Source: JBBDMW01 sp040878005 (GTDB lineage: Bacteria; Chloroflexota; Dehalococcoidia; Lucifugimonadales; Lucifugimonadaceae). Taken from it: a DNA stretch of 64,000 bases. The notes below the pieces were generated by a model, which was not told where the DNA came from, made no database searches, and was given only the letters and a program-made list of their open reading frames with translations. Where the stretch lies: contig JBBDMW010000023.1 in the NCBI GenBank assembly GCA_040878005.1, positions 56,918 through 120,917 of the forward strand, written 5' to 3'. Shown here piece after piece: positions 17,192 through 25,597 of the stretch. Positions within the stretch are counted from its first letter, which is position 1. Each line of letters opens with the position of its first letter. Made by a program: the position numbers and the translations under genes.

Positions 17192-18715
17192 TCAGGAGCG
17201 CATCTGCGGGAACAGCAGCACTTCGCGAATCGTGTCTTCACGTGCCAGCAGCATGGCGAGCCTGTCTATTCCCATTCCCAGGCCGCCTGTGGGGGGCATG
17301 CCGTGTTCGATGGCCACGAGGAAGTCTTCGTCAAGGCGGTCCGCCTCCGTGTCATTGAACTCCATTCGCTGGCGTTCCTGGTCCTCGAAACGTGCACGCT
17401 GCTCCACCGGGTCGTTCAACTCGGTGAATGCGTTGCACAACTCGCTGCCCATAACGAACCCTTCGAAGCGCTCCACAATGCCATCCGTCCCCGGCCTGCG
17501 CTTGGCCAGCGGCGACATCTCCACCGGGTAGTCCACCAGGAAGGTGGGCTGGACCAGGTGAGGCTCCACCTCTGATGAGATCACCTTGTCCAGCAATCGT
17601 CCCCATGCGGACCCTGCCTCGACGTGGATGCCGCGCTCGCGCATGGCGCCTGACAGAGATTCCACGTCCCGGCACTGCACGAAGTCGATGCCAGCGCGGT
17701 TGATGATCTCCTGCCGCAGGTCCAGCCGCGGCCATGGCGGCGTCAGGTCAATCTCAGGTCCATCTTCCTGCGGCGACTTGAGGACAGGTGAGCCGGTCAC
17801 GTCCATGGCGATGGTGTACACCATCTGCTCAACCATCTCCATGACGTCGTTGTAGTCAGCGAACGCTTCATAGCTCTCTAGAGTGGTGAACTCCGGGTTG
17901 TGATCGTGGTCCACCCCTTCATTCCGGAACAGCCGGCCAATCTCAAATACCCTGTCGATGCCGCCCACGATCAGCCTCTTCAGGTACAACTCGGTGGCAA
18001 TGCGTAGGTACAGGTCCCTGTCCAGCGCGTTGTGGTGCGTCGTGAAGGGCCTGGCCATTGCGCCGGCGGCGACTGGCACCAGCACCGGCGTCTCAACCTC
18101 CATGAAGCCGCGCTTGTGGAGGAAGCTGCGCATGCTGGCGACCACGCCTGAACGCAGCCGTGCGTTTTGCCGTGCCCGCTCATTGGCAATCAGGTCCAGG
18201 TAGCGCTGCCTGTAGCGCGCCTCGGTGTCCTGCAGCCCCGCCCACTTGTCAGGCAGCGGCCTGATGGCCTTGGTCAGCAGCGTGATCTCGCGGCCTTCGA
18301 CGCTCACCTCGCCCCGGCGCGTGCGGAACACCGGGCCTTCCACGCCAATGATGTCGCCCAGGTCTAGGAACTCCATGAGTTCATAGTTTTCGCCCATCAC
18401 GTCGGCACGAAGGTGCGCCTGTATGCGGCCCTCTCCGTCCAGGATGTCAACGAACGATGCCTTGCCCATCCCGCGCCGGGCCATCATCCGGCCGGCCACG
18501 CGCACAGGGTCGGTCTGAAGACCAGAGGTGTCCTCGCCAACGCTTGCCTCCAGGTCCTCGAAGAGTCTCTTCGCTTCAAGGCTGGAGTGCGTCCTGTTGA
18601 ACCGGGCAGGATATGGGTCAATACCGCGCTCGCGGAGCGCCGCCAGCTTCTCAAGCCGTGCCCGAACGAGCCGATGCTCATCCAAGGGTGTCAGGTTTTC
18701 GTCCTGGACCGTCAT
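17192..18715 (-). CDS. lysS: Lysine-tRNA ligase, class II
   Basis: 507 residues. An N-terminal OB-fold anticodon-binding domain (about residues 60-165, 'VRVAGRMMARRGMGKASFVDI') is followed by the class II catalytic core. Motif 2 is 'FEIGRLFRNEGVDHDHNPEF' and motif 3 'GLGMGIDRLAMLLA' at the C-terminus. Length is normal. It starts with ATG. It is upstream of serS in one transcript. I looked for a T-box leader before it and found none. Confidence 0.96.
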   Translation of the reverse strand: MTVQDENLTPLDEHRLVRARLEKLAALRERGIDPYPARFNRTHSSLEAKRLFEDLEASVGEDTSGLQTDPVRVAGRMMARRGMGKASFVDILDGEGRIQAHLRADVMGENYELMEFLDLGDIIGVEGPVFRTRRGEVSVEGREITLLTKAIRPLPDKWAGLQDTEARYRQRYLDLIANERARQNARLRSGVVASMRSFLHKRGFMEVETPVLVPVAAGAMARPFTTHHNALDRDLYLRIATELYLKRLIVGGIDRVFEIGRLFRNEGVDHDHNPEFTTLESYEAFADYNDVMEMVEQMVYTIAMDVTGSPVLKSPQEDGPEIDLTPPWPRLDLRQEIINRAGIDFVQCRDVESLSGAMRERGIHVEAGSAWGRLLDKVISSEVEPHLVQPTFLVDYPVEMSPLAKRRPGTDGIVERFEGFVMGSELCNAFTELNDPVEQRARFEDQERQRMEFNDTEADRLDEDFLVAIEHGMPPTGGLGMGIDRLAMLLAREDTIREVLLFPQMRS

Positions 18716-19169
18716 GTACTAATACTCACTTTGAGATGCCGTGGGTGTTGTTGGCTTTTGCCGGGGACGCCTCACGGTATCGGGCGATAGGCTATTCGAT
18801 CTGAATTTTCACGTCATGCGCCGAGATCCGGGCACACTTTCATGCTGGCGACATCGCGCCACCTCGGATCGCATGGAGCAAAGCCTAATTCTATGCTGCC
18901 GAGGGCGCCGGGCGTCCACAGGTCTTTGCTGGCGGGGTCGTTTTTACTTCGGTTCCGTGTAAAAAATCCTGAAACCCGCGAATGACGCTCATTGTTTGTT
19001 AACAACCCAGCCGGGAATAATCAGGAACATCCGCAAATGCAGGCTGCTGCGGACCGGCGTATCAAGCCCTAACAGGCGCTCGGGAACATGGATTCAGGTA
19101 TGGCCGCCTCACAGGAGGCTGGTTAACCTGAGGTACGGCACTCGTTACACGTGCCGTGGGAGTGTTTTC
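18716..19169. other. Divergent intergenic region lysS / rsmD
   Basis: 454 bases between the lysS start (minus) and the rsmD start (plus). It holds an imperfect long-range inverted repeat at 18815-18875 (CATGCGCCGAG pairing with CTCGG-at-CGCATG, about 37-base loop). There is no T-box 'GGGTGG' box on either strand and no convincing gene. Confidence 0.5.
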
Positions 19170-19766
19170 TTGAGCGCCAGTGATGGTTTGAACCGGCGGC
19201 GAAGGGCCCGGTCCGGCAAGTCCGGACATGGCAGGAGAGATCTTCGGCCCACCACGTCCAAGGTGAGATCGGCGTTGTTCTCAATGCTGGGACCCGCCGG
19301 TGTGACTGGGTTGAGGGTGCTGGACCTGTACGCAGGGACCGGTGCGCTGGGGCTGGAGTCGCTTCGGCGTGGGGCCGCGCAGGCGGAGTTTGTAGAAAAG
19401 GACTCCAGGCGGTGCGAAGGCATCCGGGAGTCTTTGAGGCGAATGCGGGCTGAAGACCGCAGCAAAGTTCATGCAGGTGACGCTATAGCGTTGACGGACA
19501 GGCTGGAAGGCGAATTCGACGTCGTGTTTATTGACCCGCCGTATGCCATGAATCCGTTCGAGCGGCTGCTCGGGCGCATGGAAGGCCGCGGGTTGATCGC
19601 GCGTGATGCCGTTGCGTTCATAGAGCACTCCAGCCAGACACGTCTTCCGGACATGCTGCCTGGTGTTCAGATTGTCAGCCGCAAGGTGTACGGAGATACG
19701 GCCGTGTCTGTTTACCGTCGATCGGACGATTTGGCTCCGGCGGTTGGTGAAGAGGCGGGGGCCTGA
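19170..19766 (+). CDS. rsmD: 16S rRNA (guanine966-N2)-methyltransferase RsmD
   Basis: About 198 residues. Typical RsmD landmarks are 'RPTTSKVRSALFSML', the SAM motif 'VLDLYAGTGALGLESLRRGA' and the catalytic 'FIDPPY' (DPPY motif). It methylates G966 of 16S rRNA. A TTG at 19170 with GGGAG seven bases upstream is the best start. The protein then begins with an unusually Arg-rich stretch in place of the usual 'RIIAG' strand, so the N-terminus is slightly atypical. It lies two bases before coaD, a common pairing in bacteria. Confidence 0.92.
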   Translation: MSASDGLNRRRRARSGKSGHGRRDLRPTTSKVRSALFSMLGPAGVTGLRVLDLYAGTGALGLESLRRGAAQAEFVEKDSRRCEGIRESLRRMRAEDRSKVHAGDAIALTDRLEGEFDVVFIDPPYAMNPFERLLGRMEGRGLIARDAVAFIEHSSQTRLPDMLPGVQIVSRKVYGDTAVSVYRRSDDLAPAVGEEAGA

Positions 19767-19768
19767 GC

Positions 19769-20266
19769 TTGGTCAAAGCGATCTATCCCGGCGCATTTGA
19801 CCCGGTGACGAATGGCCACGTGGACATGGTTGAGCGTGCCAGCCGCCTCTTTGAGGAGCTTGTGGTGGGCGTTTACAGCGATCCGCCCAAGCGGCTCATG
19901 TTTGATGTGAACGAACGGGTAGAAATGTTCAAGAAGTCCATTGCCCATGTGCCCGGGGTGGATGTCCGTCCATACAGCGGCCTTACGGTGAACCTGGCGC
20001 ATGACATGGGCGCCGCCGTGATCGTGCGCGGGCTGCGCATAGGCAGTGACTTTGAATATGAGCGCGAGATGGCGCTGATGAACCGCGACATCGGTTCAGA
20101 TGTGGATACGGTCTGCCTGCTCAGCTCATCTGAATACCAGTTCGTGAGTTCGTCCAGGGTGAAAGAGATTGCAGCACTGGGCGCTGACGTGGGCAGGCTG
20201 GTGCCCGCCCACGTGGCAGAAAAGTTGTACGGGAAGCTGAGAGACGCCGGCGGCCATCGGGCCTGA
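19769..20266 (+). CDS. coaD: Phosphopantetheine adenylyltransferase
   Basis: A 165-residue enzyme of coenzyme A synthesis. It adenylates 4'-phosphopantetheine to dephospho-CoA. The nucleotidyltransferase motif T-x-G-H is present as 'YPGAFDPVTNGHVDMVERA'. The substrate-binding 'VRGLRIGSDFEYEREMALMNR' segment and the C-terminal 'SSSRVKEIAALG' motif are also intact. The start codon is TTG, two bases after the rsmD stop, with a purine-rich ribosome site inside the end of rsmD. Confidence 0.96.
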   Translation: MVKAIYPGAFDPVTNGHVDMVERASRLFEELVVGVYSDPPKRLMFDVNERVEMFKKSIAHVPGVDVRPYSGLTVNLAHDMGAAVIVRGLRIGSDFEYEREMALMNRDIGSDVDTVCLLSSSEYQFVSSSRVKEIAALGADVGRLVPAHVAEKLYGKLRDAGGHRA

Positions 20267-20309
20267 AGCGGCGCGTTGCTGAGAGTGAGAGGCCTTAGGG
20301 AGGCTAGCG

Positions 20310-20900
20310 ATGTCCATGATCGACCACGTCGAAAAGATTGAATCGATGGTCACGAGCGGCCGAGTGCCAGGGACCGCACGGTCGCTCGTCAACCTGGAGA
20401 GGATCACCGAGGTCCTGACCGAGATGCGCGCTGATGTGCCAGAGCAGATCAATGAGGCGCAGGCGGTACTCCGTCAGAAGGAGGCGGTACTGAAGCAGGC
20501 CGAGATGGAGGCCCGCCGAATTCGTGGCTACGCTGATGAAGAAGCCACCACGATCCGCCAGCTTGCCGAGGAGCAGAGCAGCTCAATGCTCGAGACCTCA
20601 CGTGAGGAAGCCCGCAAGATGGTTGAGGCCTCAGAGGTGACGAAGGCTTCCCATGAGCGCGCCAACGAGATCATCCAAGAGGCGGAGGCCAAGGCTGCGC
20701 AGATGATCGCCGACGCCAAGCAGAGCGTCAACGGGATTATCGCCGATGCCGAGCAGCAGGCGGAGGAGCGCCGCAAGGGCGCAGACAACTACGCCCGTGA
20801 AGTGCTGTTCAGCCTTGAAGAGAGAATTGCCGACACGCTGGGGCAGGTCCGGGGCGGTATTGACCTGCTGGACAGCCGCAGCCTGGCCGTGGCCGACTAG
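20310..20900 (+). CDS. Coiled-coil protein linked to coaD
   Basis: A 196-residue, highly charged, mostly helical protein. An N-terminal region of about 45 residues ('MVTSGRVPGTARSLVNLERITEVLTEMRADVPEQINEAQ' in parts) is followed by a long Ala/Glu/Gln/Lys coiled coil from about 50 to 180. It has no membrane helix. Similar proteins sit next to coaD in Firmicutes and Chloroflexota and are often labelled ATPase or ATP synthase subunit B-like; their function is unknown. The resemblance to F-ATPase b and DivIVA is probably only coiled-coil composition. It ends before a strong convergent terminator. Confidence 0.78.
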   Translation: MSMIDHVEKIESMVTSGRVPGTARSLVNLERITEVLTEMRADVPEQINEAQAVLRQKEAVLKQAEMEARRIRGYADEEATTIRQLAEEQSSSMLETSREEARKMVEASEVTKASHERANEIIQEAEAKAAQMIADAKQSVNGIIADAEQQAEERRKGADNYAREVLFSLEERIADTLGQVRGGIDLLDSRSLAVAD

Positions 20901-20969
20901 CCTTCCGCCCACAGCTTCCTGACGGCGGCGCCCTTCGCCGCGGCAACTAAATAGCCCGATCAGGCGCTC

Positions 20970-21009
20970 GAAGGGTTCTCAGCCGGATTACCACGGCTGA
21001 GAACCCTTC
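20970..21009. terminator. Bidirectional terminator between converging transcripts
   Basis: A perfect 16-bp inverted repeat (arms 20970-20985 and 20994-21009, 8-base loop) lies between the plus-strand coiled-coil gene and the minus-strand polA stop at 21016. Position and symmetry fit a shared terminator. Confidence 0.75.
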
Positions 21010-21015
21010 ACGCCG

Positions 21016-23844
21016 TTACTCCAGGTGGCCCCAGGTCTTGCCCTGCTTTAGTTCCACGTCAAGTGGGACTGACAGGTTCATGGCGGCTGGCATGAGCTCA
21101 GTCACCATGCCTGTCATCTCCTCCAGTTCGCCGGGAGCGACCTCGAAGATCAGTTCGTCGTGGACCTGGATGGCCATGCGTGAGCGCACCTTCTGACGGC
21201 GCATCTCGTTGTCGATGTCTACCATAGCGATCTTTATCACATCAGCGGCAGTGCCCTGGACCGGCATGTTGATCGCCATTCGCTCCGCTGCCGCCCGGTG
21301 CATGTGGTTGTTTGACCTGAGCTCCGGCAGGCGCCGTCGCCGCCCTGTCACCGTCTCCACGTAACCACGGTCCCGCGCCTCCGACTTCACTGCCTCAATG
21401 TAGTCGCGTATTCCGGGATACTTGCCGAAGTACAGGTCAATGAACTCCTGCCCCTGCTTGCGGGTCAGGTCCGTCTGCATGGTTACGCCGTGGGCGCTCA
21501 GGCCGTATATCACGCCGAAGTTCAGCACCTTGGCAATACGCCGCTGCTCAGCCGTGACCACTTCCTGTCCGTACATGGTCCGTGCCGTGGCCGCGTGGAT
21601 GTCTTCGCCATTCTTAAACGCCGCCAGCAGGCCCGGTTCCTGCGAAAGGTGCGCCAGGATACGAAGCTCAATCTGCGAGTAGTCAGCGGCCAGAAGGGTC
21701 CATCCGGCACCGGAATCAGCTATGAACGCGGTGCGTACACGGCGGCCCAGTTCTGTGCGAACGGGGATGTTCTGTACGTTGGGGTCAGTGCTGGAGAGCC
21801 GACCCGTGGCTGAACCGACCTGGTTGAAGCTGGTGTGCACCCGGCCGGTCTTCGGGTTCACAAGCTGTGGCAGTGCGTCCACGTATGTGGACTTCAGCTT
21901 GGATAGCTCCCGGTACCGCAACACCGCCTTTATAAGCTCGTACGCCCTCACGTCCAGGTCTTCGCGTGCAAGCATGCCTTCAAGGGCATTGGCATCCATG
22001 GAGTAGCCGGTCTTGGTTCGGCGGGTTTTGGGAGCGCCCAGTTCCTCTATGAGGATTGCGGCAATCTGCTGGTTGGAGGCGAGGTTGAACTCACGGCCGC
22101 CCATGATTTCACGGGCTGTTTTTTCCACCGCTGCCAGCTCGCCGGCCAGCTCCTCTGACATCTCAGACAGTACGCTGCGGTCTATCAGGATTCCGTTGCG
22201 CTGCATCCGGACTATGACCGGCAGCAGCGGCATCTCTATATCGCCCAGGACCTTGCGTTGACCTTCCCGCTCCAGTTCAGGGTCCAGGTAATCTTTGAGT
22301 TGCCACGCCACATCTGCGTCTGCCGATGCGTACGGGGCGGCCTGTTCTACGGGTACCTGGGCCATTGAAATCTGCTTACGACCGGTGCCTATCAGGTCCG
22401 TGATAGGCGTCATCTCCAGCCGGAAAGCATCCAGCGCCAGCTGCTTCAGGCCTATGGCCCGCCGACCGCACAGGGCGGCTGCGATCATCGAGTCGAAAGC
22501 CACGTTCTTTGGCTCGATGCCGGCCTCCGCCAGCACCATGAGGTCAAAGTTGGCGTTATGCGCTGACTTGGGGACGTTTTCATCTTCAAACAGAGGGCGC
22601 AGCACTGCGAGCACTTCTTCCAGGGGAAGCTGCTCACCTTCTTCATGCCCCACCGGCACATACCACGCCTTGCCCGGCTCGTTCGAAAACGACAGGCCCA
22701 CCAGGTCTGACCGCATGGGGTTCATGCCGGATGTCTCGGTATCGAAGGCGAACCCTGTGGGTGTGGATATCGCCTTGACCATCGACTTCAGCTCGTCCAT
22801 TGTCGTGACAGTACGGTAGTCGACGTTGTCCGGCTGCTCGTTTACAGGTGAGGCCGCCGACTGATCCTGCGCGGCGGGGTCTTCTGCGCCAAACGTCAGT
22901 TGAGAGTCCAGCGCAGGTTTTTCGCTGCCGTTGCCCGGCTCCGGCACCTGGGCGACTATTGAGCGGAACTCCAGCCCCAACAGCGTCTCCACGACTTCAC
23001 TGCGGTCGTACTGCCAGAACTTTGCCTTATCAAGATCAAACTCTATTGGCACGTCACAGACGATTGTGGTGAGCTTGCGTCCTGCGAACGCCACATCCCT
23101 GTGCTCTTCCAGGAGGGTCCGCACGCGCTTCGCACCGCGCAGGCCGTCTATCTGGTCGACCTTGTCGATGTTTTCGTAGACCTCCTCCAGGTGGCCAAAG
23201 GCTGCCAGCACAGCGGCGGCGGCCTTCTTGCCCACGCCGGGCACGCCGGGAATATTGTCTGACGGGTCTCCCTCCAACGCCTTTATGTCCGGCACAAACT
23301 CTGGACCGAGGCCGTTGTACCTCTCCTTGACCGCCTCAACGTCATACACCCGCGTATCCGCAAAGCCGGAGTACATGAGCAGCTTTACATCCGGTGACAC
23401 AAGCTGAAGCTGGTCGGCATCGCCAGTGAGAATCAGCGTCTCTATGCCCTTTGCAGTGGCGGTCCTGCTGATTGTGCCAACAAGGTCATCCGCCTCGAAG
23501 CCGTCTTTCTCAAAGATGGGCACGCGAAACGCCTGCATGATCTGCTTGACCATGGGCACCTGTGCGTGCAGGTCGTCCGGCGTGGGCGGACGCTGCGCCT
23601 TGTATTCCGGGAACAGATCGTCACGGAACGTTGGTGCGCGGGTGTCGAACGCCACCGCCACATGAGTGGGCTTGCGCTCCCTCACGACCTTCAGGAATGT
23701 AGTGAGGAAGCCATACGCGCCGCGGGTGTCATCACCTGTGGCGGTGCTGAGCCGCTCGGGTATGGAGAACCACGCGCGGAACACCATGGCGTGGCCGTCC
23801 ATAACAAGCAGCAGTGGTTTGTCGGCAGTATTGGCAGGGGACAT
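21016..23844 (-). CDS. polA: DNA polymerase I
   Basis: 942 residues with all three domains. The 5'-nuclease (about 1-290) has 'YKAQRPPTPDDL' and 'FEADDLVGT'. The 3'-5' exonuclease (about 345-540) has 'FAFDTETSG', 'NANFDLMVLA' and 'YASADADVAWQ', so the metal-binding acidic residues appear intact. The polymerase (about 560-942) has motif A 'LLAADYSQIELRILAHLSQ', motif B 'RRIAKVLNFGVIYGLSAHG' and motif C 'QVHDELIFEV'. Its job is Okazaki-fragment processing and repair synthesis. Many relatives have lost the proofreading residues; this one has not. Confidence 0.97.
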   Translation of the reverse strand: MSPANTADKPLLLVMDGHAMVFRAWFSIPERLSTATGDDTRGAYGFLTTFLKVVRERKPTHVAVAFDTRAPTFRDDLFPEYKAQRPPTPDDLHAQVPMVKQIMQAFRVPIFEKDGFEADDLVGTISRTATAKGIETLILTGDADQLQLVSPDVKLLMYSGFADTRVYDVEAVKERYNGLGPEFVPDIKALEGDPSDNIPGVPGVGKKAAAAVLAAFGHLEEVYENIDKVDQIDGLRGAKRVRTLLEEHRDVAFAGRKLTTIVCDVPIEFDLDKAKFWQYDRSEVVETLLGLEFRSIVAQVPEPGNGSEKPALDSQLTFGAEDPAAQDQSAASPVNEQPDNVDYRTVTTMDELKSMVKAISTPTGFAFDTETSGMNPMRSDLVGLSFSNEPGKAWYVPVGHEEGEQLPLEEVLAVLRPLFEDENVPKSAHNANFDLMVLAEAGIEPKNVAFDSMIAAALCGRRAIGLKQLALDAFRLEMTPITDLIGTGRKQISMAQVPVEQAAPYASADADVAWQLKDYLDPELEREGQRKVLGDIEMPLLPVIVRMQRNGILIDRSVLSEMSEELAGELAAVEKTAREIMGGREFNLASNQQIAAILIEELGAPKTRRTKTGYSMDANALEGMLAREDLDVRAYELIKAVLRYRELSKLKSTYVDALPQLVNPKTGRVHTSFNQVGSATGRLSSTDPNVQNIPVRTELGRRVRTAFIADSGAGWTLLAADYSQIELRILAHLSQEPGLLAAFKNGEDIHAATARTMYGQEVVTAEQRRIAKVLNFGVIYGLSAHGVTMQTDLTRKQGQEFIDLYFGKYPGIRDYIEAVKSEARDRGYVETVTGRRRRLPELRSNNHMHRAAAERMAINMPVQGTAADVIKIAMVDIDNEMRRQKVRSRMAIQVHDELIFEVAPGELEEMTGMVTELMPAAMNLSVPLDVELKQGKTWGHLE

Positions 23845-24189
23845 GGCGAAGCTCAGCGGATGTTGACGAATTATCGATTGGCTCGCAGCGGAGCCCGTTC
23901 AGGAGTAGTTTCCTTCATTTTGGCCCGAACACAAAATCCCGGTGTGCAGGACCTTGGTTCGGGCAGCCAACCTCGTGGTTTGGAGGGCATGGATCAACTC
24001 AGGTTACTCCCGGGACCGGGAGCTCGATCCGGCAAGCACCTTGCCCGGATCGTGTACTGCCGCCGGTGACACTACAAGTATGGGAGCGGCTGACTGACCA
24101 GCGGCCTTGCGGGGCGCATGAATCTTAGCAAAGGCCATTGCACCGTTGGCAGGCGGCGAAATTACGTATGGATTCAAGGCCAAGCAGTA

Positions 24190-24218
24190 TTGACGCAACT
24201 CATACGCCAAGGTATACC
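24190..24218 (+). promoter_or_regulatory. Predicted promoter of padR-arsM
   Basis: TTGACG (24190-24195) and TATACC (24213-24218) are separated by exactly 17 bases, about 30 bases before the padR start. The -10 box lies inside a palindrome, which fits repression at this site. Confidence 0.55.
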
Positions 24219-24219
24219 T
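24210..24219. promoter_or_regulatory. Palindromic operator candidate
   Basis: AGGTATACCT is a perfect 10-bp palindrome overlapping the predicted -10 box of padR. A further AT-rich 'gatatata' lies about 10 bases downstream. PadR-family repressors commonly bind such sites in their own promoters. Confidence 0.45.
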
Positions 24220-24247
24220 AGATAAACGATATATAGGACAACGATGT

Positions 24248-24664
24248 ATGTCAGCAACACAAACTGCACAACATGACCTCACCCAGGTTGCTTACTGGCA
24301 GGGACTTAACAGGAAAAGCCTGCTGCGCTTTTTCCTGCTCGCCGAGTTGAACAGGAGGCCAATGCATGGCTACGAAATAGCGACGTCCGTGGCGTCGTGC
24401 TGCGATGGCGTACGGCCGACCGACGCCATGATTTACCCAACGCTCCGTGAGTTGGAGGAGGGCGGATACATCACCTGTGAGGAGGCCGAGGCGGGCGGGC
24501 GACGTCGCAAGGTGTGCTCCCTGACACAACGCGGCCGGGAGGCGTACGCGGCTGCGGCGCGTGCATGGTCTTACGCTATGCCGCAGATTGAACGAGCAAT
24601 TGGTAACGCTGATCTAGACCCGGCGTGCTGCGCCGTGGTTGAAATTGGAGAAATAAAGCGATGA
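24248..24664 (+). CDS. PadR-family transcriptional regulator, cysteine-rich
   Basis: A 138-residue winged-helix protein. The PadR core covers about residues 22-108: 'SLLRFFLLAELNRRPMHGYEI', 'PTDAMIYPTLRELEEGGYI' and the wing 'GGRRRKVCSLTQRGREAY'. It carries six cysteines: Cys51-Cys52 (recognition-helix region), Cys77, Cys90 (wing) and Cys127-Cys128 (C-terminal tail). Two vicinal pairs are uncommon for PadR proteins and resemble arsenic-binding thiol sites. Its TGA overlaps the arsM start (ATGA), so it is made together with the arsenite methyltransferase. I infer an arsenic-responsive autorepressor; direct evidence is lacking. Confidence 0.85.
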   Translation: MSATQTAQHDLTQVAYWQGLNRKSLLRFFLLAELNRRPMHGYEIATSVASCCDGVRPTDAMIYPTLRELEEGGYITCEEAEAGGRRRKVCSLTQRGREAYAAAARAWSYAMPQIERAIGNADLDPACCAVVEIGEIKR

Positions 24665-25494
24665 AGAAGCTGTTCAGCTTCGGTTCAAGGGCCGAAGACA
24701 CCAAGGATTCGGCTAAACAGCCGAATCCAGGCGGCACGCTGCCCACCGGTGCCGACCTCATGGAGGCCATACAAGTCCATTACACCGGCGTGGCAGAGCG
24801 TGGTTCGTCCTGTTGCGGCGACGGCTCGTCTGCGTGCGGTGGTTCCTCGCCCCTCTACTCGGCGGAGGAGCTTGAAAAGGTTACCCCTGAGGCGGCCGGC
24901 GCGTCAGCAGGTTGCGGTAATCCGATTGGCCTCGCTGAAGCCAAGCCGGGTGAGGCGGTCCTGGACCTGGGCAGCGGCGGCGGGATTGACTGTTTCCTGG
25001 CATCGAAGGCCGTTGGTACCGAGGGAAACGTCATCGGCGTCGACATGACCCACGCCATGGTGGCGTTGGCCCGCCAGAACGCAGCCAAGCTGGGCGTTGA
25101 AAACGTCACCTTCAAACTGGGGACCATAGAAACCATTCCGGAACCTGACAACACAGTGGACCTTGTCATCTCCAACTGCGTCATTGCCCTGGCCCCGGAC
25201 AAGGACCTTGTGTTCAGCGAAATCTTCCGGGTACTGAAGCCGGGCGGCAGGCTGGTCGTATCGGACATGGTAGTGGACCAGGAGCTTCCAGAGGAAGTGC
25301 GGCAGAGCGCGGCTGACTGGGTGTCCTGCGTGGCGGGGGCAGACCTCAAGGCCCGTTACGTGGAGCGCATCGGAAATGCAGGCTTTGAAAGCGTGGAGTT
25401 GCTTGCAGACACTGCCGCATCAGGCTCAAGCTGCGGGTCTTCCGACAACGAGGTGCGCAGCGTGACCGTCAGGGCGGTAAAGCCGGGAGCGTGA
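24661..25494 (+). CDS. arsM: Arsenite methyltransferase
   Basis: A 277-residue SAM-dependent methyltransferase of the ArsM type, which methylates As(III) to mono-, di- and trimethyl species. The N-terminal 'CCGDGSSACGGSS' Cys cluster, 'GCGNPIGLAEAKPGE', SAM motif I 'VLDLGSGGGIDCFLAS', 'ISNCVIALAPDKD' and 'DWVSCVAGA' give the conserved Cys residues that bind arsenite. 'VFSEIFRVLKPGGRLVVSDMV' is typical of the family. The C-terminal tail has a further 'SGSSCGSS' Cys. It is translationally coupled to the PadR gene by an ATGA overlap. No arsenite efflux gene is nearby. Confidence 0.92.
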   Translation: MKKLFSFGSRAEDTKDSAKQPNPGGTLPTGADLMEAIQVHYTGVAERGSSCCGDGSSACGGSSPLYSAEELEKVTPEAAGASAGCGNPIGLAEAKPGEAVLDLGSGGGIDCFLASKAVGTEGNVIGVDMTHAMVALARQNAAKLGVENVTFKLGTIETIPEPDNTVDLVISNCVIALAPDKDLVFSEIFRVLKPGGRLVVSDMVVDQELPEEVRQSAADWVSCVAGADLKARYVERIGNAGFESVELLADTAASGSSCGSSDNEVRSVTVRAVKPGA

Positions 25495-25505
25495 CGGCTG
25501 CACTA

Positions 25506-25541
25506 CAAGCAGGCCCGTCGTCGCGACGACGGGCCTGCTTG
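25506..25541 (+). terminator. 36-base perfect palindrome after arsM
   Basis: An uninterrupted 18+18 inverted repeat starts 11 bases after the arsM stop. It ends the padR-arsM unit and precedes an unrelated CoA-transferase gene. Only a short 'tta' run follows, so it is not a classical U-tract terminator. Confidence 0.65.
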
Positions 25542-25597
25542 TTACTATTCAGGTCTTCGCTGAGCAACGTTACGGTTCCTACCAACTTCAATAAGCA

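Larger units (their letters stand above)
23845..24247. other. Divergent intergenic region polA / padR
   Basis: 403 bases without a credible gene. It contains the padR promoter and palindrome described separately, near the padR end. I see no recognisable polA promoter. Confidence 0.5.

Noticed and set aside
18716..19169. T-box riboswitch before lysS-serS
   Set aside because: The conserved T-box sequence is absent on both strands of the gap.
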